64,000 nt of DNA from Dallia pectoralis (taxonomy: Eukaryota > Chordata > Actinopteri > Esociformes > Umbridae), in the NCBI GenBank assembly GCA_029465975.1, contig CM055744.1:8786553-8850552 (forward strand), written 5' to 3'. Of this stretch, positions 46,911 to 56,554 are shown one piece after another. The notes beneath the pieces are model-generated. The model did not search any database. It was not told where the DNA came from and saw only the letters and a program-made list of their open reading frames with translations. Position 1 is the stretch's first letter; each line of letters opens with the position of its first letter. The position numbers and the translations under genes were made by a program.

Positions 46911-47396
46911 ATGCCCAAAAAGCCAGCAGTAGACAGGGATTCCATTTTCACAGTCCTTTGTTCATCAAAAGAGGCCATAGTAGAAAATGGTAAAATATCT
47001 ACTCCTAGTAACAGCATCTGGACTGTGCTGAGTGAGCAACTAGAAAAAAAGATCACTGCAAAGGCACTGTACACATTTGTGAACTTGAACAGACACAACA
47101 TCTGGTCTGCTTTAGGGTTAAACTATGCACATGACCATGAAACAAGTGGCAGTAGTGATGACACAGATTTTGAGCCACAGTCCTGTTCTCTGAGACCCGA
47201 AGAATGCAAAGCTTATGAGCTTGAAGTTCCATTTGAGAAATGGATTGAATTCATGCCTGAAACAGTTCAGTACAAAGACAAGTTCTCCAAAACACAAAAA
47301 AGGAAGTACACAGTGTTCATACACAGTGGCATCTGGACTCATGTAATAAATCACCAAATTTGGAAAACAGTGAAAAGTACCTGGGGGGGCTGGTGA
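46911..47396 (+). CDS. 161-codon ORF inside the long-TIR element, function unknown
   Basis: The frame starts MPKKPAVDRDSIFTVLCSSK and contains IWTVLSEQLEKKITAKALYT, FVNLNRHNIWSALGL, an acidic Ser/Asp stretch near residues 79-87, a possible short hydrophobic/aromatic core (EKWIEFMPETVQY) and a basic patch (KTQKRKYTVF). It has the balance of a real protein, not of a random frame. The helical, basic N-terminal half could be DNA-binding, as at the start of many transposases, but I recognise no family. At its 3' end it runs into the inner repeat (last residues STWGGW), so it looks like a transposase N-terminus truncated by deletion. Host exaptation is a less likely alternative. Confidence 0.55.
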   Translation: MPKKPAVDRDSIFTVLCSSKEAIVENGKISTPSNSIWTVLSEQLEKKITAKALYTFVNLNRHNIWSALGLNYAHDHETSGSSDDTDFEPQSCSLRPEECKAYELEVPFEKWIEFMPETVQYKDKFSKTQKRKYTVFIHSGIWTHVINHQIWKTVKSTWGGW

Positions 47397-48195
47397 CGTC
47401 ATCAGCCATTATTAAAAACCAGAATATAAAAAAACTAAAGCAGCACAAACGAAAATATTTGCTGCACCAACCAGAACAAACGGAGCACAAACGATTGAGA
47501 CTAGTTTCACTTCATTCGGAGCAAGTGGGGGGGCTGGTGACGTCATCAGCCATTATTAAAAACCAGAATATAAAAAAACTAAAGCAGCACAAACGAAAAT
47601 ATTTGCTGCACAAACCAGCACATTATTAAAATGTGAAATAGAAAAAACGCAACAGCACAAACCCTAATTTTAACAGCACAAACCAGCACAAAACGACTAT
47701 TTCGACACTATTTTGACTGAATTCTGAGATTGTGGGGGGCTGAGTGACCCCTGAATGACCTAAAAAGTATACTTTAATATAAAAAAAACTAAAGCAGCAC
47801 AAACGGAAATATTTGCTGCACAAACCAGCACAAACGGAGCACAAACGATTGAGACTAGTTTCACTTCATTCGGAGCAAGTGGGGGGGCTGGTGACGTCAT
47901 CAGCCATTATTAAAATCCAGAATATAAAAAAACTAAAGCAGCACAAACGAAAATATTTGCTGCACAAACCAGCACAAACGGAGCACAAACGATTGACACT
48001 ATTTTGACTTAATTCTGAGATTGTGGGGGGCTGAGTGACCCCTGAATGACCTAAAAAGTATCCTTTAATATAAAAAAAACTAAAGCAGCACAAACGGAAA
48101 TATTTGCTGCACAAACCAGCACAAACGGAGCACAAACGATTGAGACTAATTTCCCGACTTTTTGCGTTGGGTGGGGGGCCAACTTCACGCAGGTC
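47391..48195. repeat. Inner repeats and right terminal inverted repeat of the long-TIR element
   Basis: Two block types alternate. Type A contains GGGGCTGGTGACGTCATCAG, then CCATTATTAAAA and AAAGCAGCACAAACG; it starts at about 47385, 47520 and 47875. Type B contains ATTCTGAGATTGTGGGGGGC and TGAGTGACCCCTGAATGACC, at about 47720 and 48010. TGACGTCA, a perfect cAMP-response-element palindrome, occurs at 47394-47401, 47538-47545 and 47892-47899. The final 216 bp form the right terminus. Confidence 0.85.
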
Positions 48196-48202
48196 TTTTG
48201 TG
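48196..48202. repeat. Target-site duplication of the long-TIR element, right copy
   Basis: TTTTGTG, matching 40800-40806. Confidence 0.7.
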
Positions 48203-48601
48203 GGCTTACAAAAACCGATTTGAAGATATTTTAGCACTATAGTTAATATTTATTTATATTTAAATATTTTATATTTAGTCCACCCGCTCAGCTGAACAGG
48301 TGTTGCTCTACAATCAATCAACCGTGACATAATTTACCATCCCACCAGAGCACGTTGATATTACAGGTGCAAAAGACTAATACAAATAGGAAAATATCAT
48401 TATGCAAGCATACTGTGCTATAGAAAAATCACCACTTTGAATGCAAATGGCTTTTTAAAAAATGCATCTATTATTTGGTCCAATCTGGGTTGTGCATATC
48501 AAAGTGTCAGGAATATGTATAATTTACACAACTCAATATTGTGTTTATTTTGAAGGGGATAGACTAACACTGCCACAATCCAATCAATGTCAAGGACAAC
48601 C
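48203..48601. other. Non-coding gap between two elements
   Basis: AT-rich, no feature recognised. Confidence 0.4.
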
Positions 48602-49550
48602 TATAGTTGAAGTCAGAAGTATGCATACTTCACAGATGTCATGTTAACAAACTATAGTTTTGGCACGTAGTTGTTTACAGACAGCTTATTATACTTAGAA
48701 TTCACTAAATCACGCTTCTTGTGGGTCAGAAGTTTACATACATTAAGTTGACAGCTAGGGAAATTCTGGAAAATGATGTCATGGCTTTAGAAATTTCTGA
48801 TAGGCTAGTTGACATCACTGGTGTATCGGTGAAAGTATTTGAAGGCCTACCTTCAAACTCAGTGGCTCTTTGCTTGACATCATGAGAAAATCAAAAGAGA
48901 TATGCCAAGACTCCCGAAAAAGAATTGTAGACCCCCACATGTCTGGTTCATGCTTGGGAGCCATTTCCAAACGCCTAAAGGCACCACGTTCATCTGTTCA
49001 AACAATAGCACACAAGTGTAAACACCATGGGACCACGCAGCCGCCATACGGCTCAGGAAGGTGACGCATTTTGTCTCCTAGATATGAACGTACTTTGGTG
49101 CGAAAAATGCAAATCAATCCCAGAACAACAGCAAACGTCCTTGTGAAGGTGCTGGAGCGAACAGGTACAAATGCATCTATATCCACAGTAAAACAAGTCC
49201 TATATCGACATAACCTAAAGCTCGCTCTGCAAGGAGGGAGCCTCATAAAAAAGGCAAAAAAACTGTTTGCAACTGCCAATGGGGATGAAGATCCTACTTT
49301 GAGGAGAAATGTCCTCTAGACTAATAAAAAAGAAAACATGAACTGTTTGGCCGTAATGAACATTATAATGTTTGGAGAAACAAGGGGGAGGTTTGCAACC
49401 CGAAGAACAGCATCCCAACCGTGAAGCACAGGGGTGGCATCATCATGTTCAGGAGACGGGGATTATTTGCTAGGATTAAACATCAGGAATTGTAAAAAAA
49501 TATGTTTGGATGTAATTGGCTAAGGTGTATGTACATTTCCGACTTGACTG
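48602..49550 (+). mobile_element. Sleeping Beauty-like (salmonid-type) Tc1 transposon relic
   Basis: The left end begins TATAGTTGAAGTCAGAAGT and the right end closes with GTGTATGTACATTTCCGACT, the ends typical of this family. The transposase starts with a frame at 48882 (MRKSKEICQDSRKRIVDPH ... GAISKRLKAPRSSVQTI), which is the paired-type DNA-binding domain. It continues in another frame at 49071 (RYERTLVRKMQINPRTTANV ... STVKQVLYRHNLK) and breaks again after 49319. Frameshifts and a large loss of the catalytic domain make it non-functional. The full family length is about 1.6 kb; this copy is 0.95 kb. Confidence 0.88.
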
Positions 49551-50161
49551 AATGTGCTTCTACCTCAAGAACTTCATTCACTCTCATGCTTGCACAAACA
49601 TGCACACACACTGTCACACTGTCGAAAACTTGGCTGAGACAACAAGGTCAAACCCTGTGAATACCCAGTGAGTATCCATGTGACTATCAACTAAGACCTC
49701 TACGGGCCTCTTAGGAAAAACTGAAAACATTTCATTGTTTGGTGATATATGCACCTTCCAGGAGATTATCATGAATTAGTCACTGCAAAGAGGATGTATT
49801 GATCTAGTGGGGATTGACTATGTGTCTGTTCTGCTTGAAATCATGAGATAAGTACGGTTAAATCCTATAAAATCCTAAATAACAGTAATATGTATTTGCA
49901 ACTTTCACAGTATATCATTTTGATCAAAGTGTTTGTTTTCTGAAGACAACTATGATATGTAAAAGCACAGCTTTTCCAATGTTTAGTAAAGTTAGCATTC
50001 ATTATTTTGGTGTTTTTTCAAGCCCAATGACTCTCGCGTTGTTCTCATGATCTCAAGGACATTTTGATTATTAAACAAAAACTGTCTGCTACTTATTTGT
50101 TGCCGTGCAAAACATGAAATACATGTGTGAAAGAGGAAATGTAGGTCAAATCTAAAGAACA
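49551..50161 (-). other. abra 3' UTR side, non-coding
   Basis: Sequence immediately below the abra stop codon on the minus strand. It should contain its 3' UTR, but I could not fix a polyadenylation signal. Confidence 0.4.
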
Positions 50162-50611
50162 TTAGTCCTCTTTGTCATCTCTCAAAGTAATAATGACATG
50201 GTCGTCCTGGCCTTTCCACAGCATCTCTCCCTCAAAGTCAAGCATCTTGTGTTTGCGGCAGCGCAAAACGATGCCCACCACTTTGTCTGAGATTTTAACA
50301 TAGCGGTCAAACAGCCTACCGAAGGTAATGTAGAATTTGCCATTCTTGTCCTTGTAACCCAAGTCCCTAATGATCCAGCATAACTCCTCCATCTCTTTGT
50401 GGATATGCTTATGGGCTCGTTCACCGCGCATTGCTGTCTTGGTACCGTCTTTGGGGCGTCCGTAGCCTTCATCGCCCTTCTGTAGCCTTTGGGCGATGGC
50501 ATGATCGTAGTCGAACTCTGCACTAAAGGGGTTGAGCTTCTGGCTCTCCACATGCTGTTTTGACCACTGCTGCCACCTGCTCTTGATGTCACTTATGGTG
50601 GTAACTGTAAT
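50162..50611 (-). CDS. abra: abra exon 2: Costars domain and C-terminus
   Basis: The acceptor on the minus strand is TTCTATTCTGCAG. The exon gives 149 residues beginning ITVTTISDIKSRWQQWSKQH, then LNPFSAEFDYDHAIAQRLQK, GDEGYGRPKDGTKTAMRGER, and ending DHVIITLRDDKED before TAA. FDRYVKISDKVVGIVLRCRK and LDFEGEMLWKGQDDHV are hallmarks of the Costars domain of ABRA (STARS). This protein binds actin in striated muscle and activates RhoA-dependent MRTF/SRF transcription (known for the family). Joined in phase 0 to exon 1 the protein is 339 residues, close to mammalian ABRA (about 380). The intron position is between the variable N-terminal half and the conserved C-terminus. Confidence 0.96.
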   Translation of the reverse strand: MTVTTISDIKSRWQQWSKQHVESQKLNPFSAEFDYDHAIAQRLQKGDEGYGRPKDGTKTAMRGERAHKHIHKEMEELCWIIRDLGYKDKNGKFYITFGRLFDRYVKISDKVVGIVLRCRKHKMLDFEGEMLWKGQDDHVIITLRDDKED

Positions 50612-51375
50612 CTGCAGAATAGAATTCAGCATCAGATTAGACTACACCACAATAAACACAATTTAGAGATTATATATAGCAATATTTTCATTGATCTGGC
50701 AACAAAATGAAAATGATAATAATAATCATTATTAGTATTGCAAAATAAGATTAACAGAGAAACTCCATTTATTGCTCAATAGTGAATCCCCATTACTTTT
50801 TTGCCTAGGAAAATTCATTGTATTAGAAGATTGCGGTGATTAATACCCAATCTTCTTTAAAAATAACAGTGTAATAATTCTTTGCGTTGGCATTTCCTAA
50901 GAGGTCCATGGCAGTCATTTAAACTGGGGTAATGCATGTTATGAAACCTGAGACACAAGCTCTACACGTCTAGAGCCAAATTAGTAACACCATTATAAAT
51001 CTTGCTTCCGACCTTATACATAAGGACGTTATAATTAACTCTGAATGTTCAGTGGACGACATGTAGGCTTTTTTAGTACCTAACCATCCATGTTACATTT
51101 CAAGATACATTTTTTATTGCTTAAGGATTTATTTTCTGCTATAAACTATGATAAACAGGCTGTTTATCTGACTTGCATAGAGCTTTCATGCTATCATGAT
51201 ATCATGAGCTAATGTCACAAAACAGAAAAGCAAAGATAAAGTGTTCCAGTTGGCAAACTTTCTCACAGCCTTTGTGAATGTTTGCTCATGTTGGCGGTGA
51301 GCTTTTCCGAAAATGTATATACAGATTTGTGTATCTTCAGATTTGAACGTCATAAGAACGATCCATTGAGCTTTG

Positions 51376-51480
51376 CATTTGCACAAGTAAACATTTGCAC
51401 AAATACCAATTTGCACAAGTAAGATTTTGCACAAGTAAGCATTTGCACAAGTAAGCATTTGCACAAGTAAGCAAAAGTAA
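51376..51480 (+). repeat. 16-bp tandem repeat, about six copies
   Basis: The unit CATTTGCACAAGTAAG is repeated with small changes (CACAAATACCAATTTG, GATTTTGCACAAGTAAG), ending in GCAAAAGTAAGCATG. On the minus strand it gives a short Cys/Leu-rich frame that is not a gene. Confidence 0.85.
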
Positions 51481-51983
51481 GCATGAGCTGTATAACGTTA
51501 GCCAGTAGCTATAAACTCTTCTCTTGTGCGATCAGAATCAGCTATGTTGACTACCTATATTTACACCAAACCAGAAGGGTATTTAATACAATATTTCATG
51601 TTTGGAAATTGTTAAATTGTTTCCCCATATTGCAATGGAAAATGAATGTTGCAGTAGAAAAAGTTATCTAAATTTGATTTCAAAGCTTATAAAGAGTTCT
51701 TATTACAAGCAACTTATCCGACTCTGATTCCTAAATCTTTTCCTCATTAAGATGACTGTCTTTTAACAAACATTTCTGCAGTGTGCAGGAAGAAACAGAG
51801 GACAAAGTAAGAATACTGAGAGAAAGGTACACACAGTGATACTAAAAGTTGGGAAAAGATTTACGAATCATTGAATACATAGGTAACTAAAAAAACATGT
51901 TACAGGATACATTTTCCCATAAAAAAATACCAAAAATATATTGTTAAGATGTCATATGTCTTTCATTTATACTCTAGTGAGGA

Positions 51984-52387
51984 ATGAAGGTAATAACCAC
52001 TGATGCATACTACCAAGTATCCATTTGAATGAAGGTAATAACCACTGATGCATACTACCAAGTATCCATTTGAATGAAGGTAATAACCACTGATGCATAC
52101 TACCAAGTATCCATTTGAATGAAGGTAATAACCACTGATGCATACTACCAAGTATCCATTTGAATGAAGGTAATAACCACTGATGCATACTACCAAGTAT
52201 CCATTTGAATGAAGGTAATAACCACTGATGCATACTACCAAGTATCCATTTGAATGAAGGTAATAACCACTGATGCATACTACCAAGTATCCATTTGAAT
52301 GAAGGTAATAACCACTGATGCATACTACCAAGTATCCATTTGAATGAAGGTAATAACCACTGATGCATACTACCAAGTATCCATTTC
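51984..52387 (+). repeat. 45-bp minisatellite, nine near-perfect copies in abra intron
   Basis: The unit runs GAATGAAGGTAATAACCACT, then GATGCATACTACCAAGTATC and CATTT. The copies look identical. Because 45 is divisible by three, two minus-strand frames stay open for 137 and 151 codons; they are artefacts. The homogeneity suggests recent expansion. Confidence 0.96.
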
Positions 52388-52700
52388 TTTACCACAGCAT
52401 CACTGCTGTTGATATAGTTCATTCATACTTGATAATATCATGATTGTATTGATTGTACCATAATCTGTATTTATTTTCCATCTATTGAAGATTCCCTGTA
52501 GTTCATTATGAAAACTCACAGATAATCTTATGTGCCACCTGTAATTATGGATATTTTCTATTATATAATTTACTTGACCATTAGTACAACATTCAACCCA
52601 TGCACCATCGCCTTCGCTGACACTCAAAACCGTGGTCATATCCCTGACACAACAGTATTGGAGTATAGATAATTTACAATGTGTTCCCGGCCTGCTGTAC

Positions 52701-53270
52701 CTTAGGTCTGTTTGTCTGTTTCTTCTGCTGGCCCAGGTTGCTCTGGTCACTGTTATCACAGGTTATGGCCTCCTCCTCCAGCCCACTGTCCTCTATGTCC
52801 AGGCTGTTGCTACGGGAGCCCGTCTTACACTCCTGACTAGCCAGGTGGACGTGAGCTCTCACCGCCAGACGTCTCCGGGTGGGCGACTCGTTGCCCAAAC
52901 ACGGCTTGTAACCTTCCTCGGGCACCATCTGGATTTTGTCTTTGATGGAGCTCACCAGGTCACTGCTATACTCGCTGCGTTTTGGCAGGTGGCTTTTGAT
53001 CACGCCACCTGTCTGGATCAGGCTGCCGCAGTCAGCGTCTGCCTCAACCACACGTGTCCTCACTAGGATTTTTGGCTTGTTCTGCTTTGCCTTCTCCACC
53101 TCCTCGGAAACGGAGGTGGGCATCCATCCTGAGGGTATTGTCTCCTGTTTGACTGAGTTCTCAGTGGCCCAACCCTGCCAGCTTTTGGCGAGACTGTGGA
53201 CCATGGCGGCACATTTGATCTTCCGCACTGCCCTGACAAAGGGTCTCTCATCCTGGGCAGTACTCGTCAT
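52701..53270 (-). CDS. abra: abra exon 1: N-terminal half of the actin-binding Rho-activating protein
   Basis: The first ATG (53270-53268, minus strand) opens MTSTAQDERPFVRAVRKIKC, then AAMVHSLAKSWQGWATENSV. The exon closes at NRPK before donor GTACAGCAGG, giving 190 codons in phase 0. The N-terminal tryptophan/basic motif LAKSWQGWA is characteristic of ABRA. The middle is low in conservation and rich in Ser, Glu and Lys, as in other ABRA proteins, and includes TRRRLAVRAHVHLASQECKT. The gene runs toward rims4 (tail to tail) and shares orientation with the angiopoietin gene. No CArG box was recognised just upstream. It could be either of two fish abra duplicates. Confidence 0.93.
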
Positions 53271-54116
53271 GGCTCCTGCTTGACTGTGCTTGTATGTTTC
53301 GTGTTAATGTCTGAGGGAGCGTCAGTGTGAGTGAGTGAGTTGAAATAATCTTTTAGTGCCTTCCTGTTGCCAGACAGAGCTTTAAATAAGCCATCGTAGA
53401 GAGCAGGCCCAACGTGTGACATTTCTTCGCTACGCACATGGGTGTCTTCCGTGACCCCAGCACAGTGTAATTTCCCCACAGGAGAGTCAACAGGTGGTTA
53501 CTGCCGTGAAGTGGGTCTGCAGTCGGAACAAGTACATATATACACATATGAATACAAATGAAACAAACCACTAACATACCTTACATTTGCGTCACTGATC
53601 TATTACCAGCGTTTGTGCGAGTGTAACATTACTCATACAGTCAAAATAACACAGCATTGATTTTATTGATAACTATATGTATGTACACGGAATTTGTATT
53701 TCAAAGTCAGATTCCTGCATGATCCACAGTGAAAAAGATCAAAAGATCTGTATTAAGTGACTATTGTCTTGCATAATGAGCATCTGCTCGAATTATGACA
53801 CTAAAGCTGTATGTACCATTCCCATTTGCATATAGCTTGCCAGTTCTCGTGTTATTCTATTTCGGACCAGGGCTGCTTCAGAGTGCATGTGCCGCTGTGG
53901 CTGATTGATGCACGAGTCTGGCCAGAGAACATGAGCTGGGTTATTTTGGGGAGATGCACAGGACTAAAAGGAGTCCAGCTTTGTCTCGTTCTCAAATACA
54001 GTTGTGTTGCATCAACTAAAGAAATATATTATACCCGATTTTATCCTTGGTGTGTTCGGGATTTGAATACATGCAGTTGGTTTTAGCAACAGAGTGTCAT
54101 AAACTATTAAAACATG
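53271..54116 (-). other. Presumed abra 5' UTR and promoter region
   Basis: Upstream of the abra start codon. A TATATATA-like word occurs near 53536, but no element can be assigned with confidence. The short frames are random. Confidence 0.35.
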
Positions 54117-54355
54117 TATGTACAGTATCTCACAAAAGTGAGTACACCCCTCACATGCTTGTAATTATTACTATTATAATAATATTTTTTCTTGTGACAA
54201 CACTCAAGAAATGACACTCTGCTACAATGTAAAGTAGTTAGTGAGTGTACAGCTGGTATAACAGTGTACATTTGCTGTCCCCTCAAAATAACTCAACACA
54301 CAGCCGTTAAGGTCTGAACCGCTGGTAACAAAAGTGAGTACCGTATATATGACAG
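54117..54355 (+). mobile_element. Tc1-like transposon end fragment
   Basis: ACAGTATCTCACAAAAGTGA, GTACACCCCTCACATGCTTG, CTGCTACAATGTAAAGTAG, TTTGCTGTCCCCTCAAAATA and CAACAAAAGTGAGTAC are consecutive phrases from the terminal region of a widespread vertebrate Tc1-like family. Only the non-coding end remains, truncated. Confidence 0.75.
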
Positions 54356-54796
54356 TATTTGTGTACCTTATTGTTTTGCTTTCATCAATGCTTACTTAAG
54401 TAGAAATATTTGCTTGGAGGAGCGAGGACATTCCCAGGTTAACTACTAAGATTTAGCAAGCACCTGACTAACCATGAGTCGCTAGAACAACTACCCGAAC
54501 GTCCAACCCAGGCTGGCCCAAATTGCAGGATTTTAATTCTTGTCTGCAACAACAGCTGTATCTTTTTAAGCCATTGCACTCCTCAGGGGTCCCTACGATG
54601 ATATTATCTGTGGATACCACTACCGTTAACGAGCAACCTGATATCTGGAGTGTTAGGTTGTGCATGTAAATACTAGTATAAACAGTTGGAACTTACTCAG
54701 GTATCATTACAGTAAATAATGAGGAATACATATTATTTCTACATCTTTATAAATCTGACATTTGTGTATATATTTCCAAACAGCAAAAAACAATTG
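54356..54796. other. Non-coding, no feature
   Basis: Nothing recognised. Confidence 0.4.
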
Positions 54797-54945
54797 GTGT
54801 AGTTGGTGTAGCTCAGTGGTAGCCTGCGTGCTTTGTGTTTATGATGTCCTGGGTGCAATCCCCAGCTTCTCCCTAGGTCGCCGTTGGAAATAAGAATTTG
54901 CTCTCAATCGGCCCACCTGGCGAAAATAAAAATAATAATGTATTT
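54797..54945 (+). repeat. tRNA-derived SINE
   Basis: The 5' part reads TGGTGTAGCTCAGTGGTAGC (A box) and then GGGTGCAATCCCCAGC (B box) about 34 bases on, as in a tRNA-like RNA polymerase III promoter. The 3' part GTTGGAAATAAGAATTTGCTC, CCACCTGGCGAAAATAAAAAT is the tail found on salmonid-type SINEs. It ends in an A-rich stretch. Confidence 0.8.
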
Positions 54946-55689
54946 TGACATCTTTGAGGCAATGACTCCATATCCTCACACAGGTTCTGCTTGTCATTTG
55001 TTTGTTCCCTCCAACATCTACAGTGACTATTGTGGTAGGCTTTTTCATGGCTGTAAAAATATCTTCCTCAGAAGGGTGCCAAGCATTGACGCGGACACAG
55101 AGAAAATAGCTGTTAGTATCTCACTGTGAGAGAACAGATTGCAACTCCATGGCAGAATGTTCCTCTTTCACCACAAACTACCAAGATGGCATCAACATGA
55201 CTGCAATGATGAATATAAAATGAGCAACGCTTGCCTTTCTCTCTGAGCGTATATTCAGACATAAGGCCTGTGGTATTGACAATCAATGTTTTTCTCCTCG
55301 TGATTTATATTATTTTATCTCCCAAAATTGCCTTTCATGTATCGGGTAGACACACTACGCATCATGAATAAACAGATTGGGTGTTCACAATGACACAAGC
55401 ATTGCATATTACATTTTTTCATGTGCATTATTGACCAGAGCAGAACGATTTTTATGCACGAGCTATTGGGTTGGCTAGCTTGGAAAACATATGAATGAAC
55501 TTTTCACTAAATAGCTAAACAAAACATAATGTATCAGATATAACATCTAATGTAAATCAAACACATTGGCATTATATTGTGTTAAAGGCCTGTGCAGTGA
55601 GGCAAGTTTCAGTTGTCACCCTGATTTATACGAGGATCTAAAGACTCAGATATCAGTATCTTGTAGGAATTATATAACAATTGTAATCA
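54946..55689. other. Non-coding, no feature
   Basis: No gene or repeat was recognised. Confidence 0.4.
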
Positions 55690-56110
55690 AATCGAATTTT
55701 GAATAAGAATCCGAATCAGGTGTATTTCACCAAGTCTGTTTACACATAAAAGGAATGTGTTCTGACCCCTAGCTGCTACATAAAAAAAACATTTTAAAAT
55801 GTATATGTGCAAACAGAGAAAAATACAAGTGCTAGGGGCATATTCCGGAGACCAACTGCTGTTGGGAAGAAGCTGTTCCTGTGGCAAGAGGATTGACCTC
55901 AGTCCATTTCCCAGATGGGCGGGGTCTGCCTCAATCTTTGCTGCCCGCCTAAGTGATCTGGAATTGATCAGTTCTGTGAGGGACAGCAGCTTCAACCAAT
56001 GGTGCGCTGCTCAGAGCAGATGATGCGTTGCAGTCTGTCTTTATCCTTGACACTGTCTGCATAGAACCAGACAGTGATGGAGGAGGTCAGGATGGACTGG
56101 TGTCATCTGA
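55690..56110 (+). repeat. Fish dispersed repeat (retroposon-type)
   Basis: AAGAATCCGAATCAGGTGTA, TTCACCAAGTCTGTTTACAC, TTGGGAAGAAGCTGTTCCTG, TCTTTGCTGCCCGCCTAAGT and GATGATGCGTTGCAGTCTGT follow the order of a widespread fish repeat often annotated with non-LTR elements. No reading frame of interest. A shorter relative is at 28810-28965. Confidence 0.6.
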
Positions 56111-56554
56111 GATCTCTCTTCAAATTGTCCAGGATTCTTGTTTCAATCAGAGTTCAGTCACTTCCCTAATAATCTATTTTTTAATTGGTTCATTTGAGCC
56201 CCATTTAAGAAATTGGTTCATTTGAAACCCATTTGAAACCCATCCACCTGATTCGACTTACCTAATTGATTTTACACATGTTCTTATTAAATAAAGATTT
56301 CCTGGTGAACATCAAGAAGATCTAGAAGCAGGTTCACATACTTTCAAGCTACACAGAATCTGCATCAAAGGACACTTTTCAATCTTTGTCTCTTTGACCT
56401 ACTTTTGCTGTATTCAGTTGGCATATAGCGATTAATTGACACAAATGTAATTCCCAATCAATTTACACCCAATACAATTAAATGATAAAGCAAGAAATAT
56501 ATATTTTAAAACAAATGTGTGCCATTTTATTGAAAAATTTTCTCAGATGATTTC
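56111..56554. other. Non-coding, possibly the end region of the following transposon
   Basis: Contains TCTTGTTTCAATCAGAGTTC and short duplicated GGTTCATTTGA words near 56188-56225. Not assigned. Confidence 0.35.

Larger units (their letters stand above)
40807..48195. mobile_element. DNA element with long (about 216 bp) terminal inverted repeats, unknown superfamily, split by a gypsy insertion
   Basis: The left terminus (40807-41022) starts GACCTGCGTGAAGTTGGCCC. The right terminus (about 47980-48195), read on the minus strand, gives the same sequence with about four substitutions and one indel over 216 bp. A 7-bp direct repeat TTTTGTG flanks it. Removing the gypsy insertion (41023-46250) leaves roughly 2.2 kb. 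Inside the termini, units rich in GTTTGTGCTGG (or its complement CCAGCACAAAC) occur repeatedly in both arms, with a central ORF at 46911-47396. A 7-8 bp duplication fits several superfamilies (hAT, P, Dada-like), and I cannot assign one. Confidence 0.8.
50612..52700 (-). other. abra: abra intron
   Basis: The intron begins GTACAGCAGG and ends TTCTGCAG on the minus strand. It contains a 16-bp repeat cluster (51376-51480) and a nine-copy 45-bp minisatellite (51984-52387). No exon was seen within it. Confidence 0.85.

Noticed and set aside
47360..48237. Several 60-120 codon frames with KHKRLRL or FRLCCFSFF repeats
   Set aside because: They are translations of the inner repeats of the long-TIR element and change with each unit.
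51376..52387. Regularly spaced repeats that could suggest a CRISPR array
   Set aside because: Units are directly tandem with no variable spacers, and the DNA is vertebrate.
51963..52422. Minus-strand frames of 137 and 151 codons with YYLHSNGYL-type repeats
   Set aside because: Translation of the 45-bp minisatellite within the abra intron.
52632..53283. Plus-strand frames of 115-144 codons opposite abra exon 1
   Set aside because: Antisense shadows of the real exon, which has clear ABRA similarity and splice sites.
54797..54945. A genuine tRNA gene
   Set aside because: A and B boxes are present, but the fold is not complete and the downstream tail is that of a SINE.
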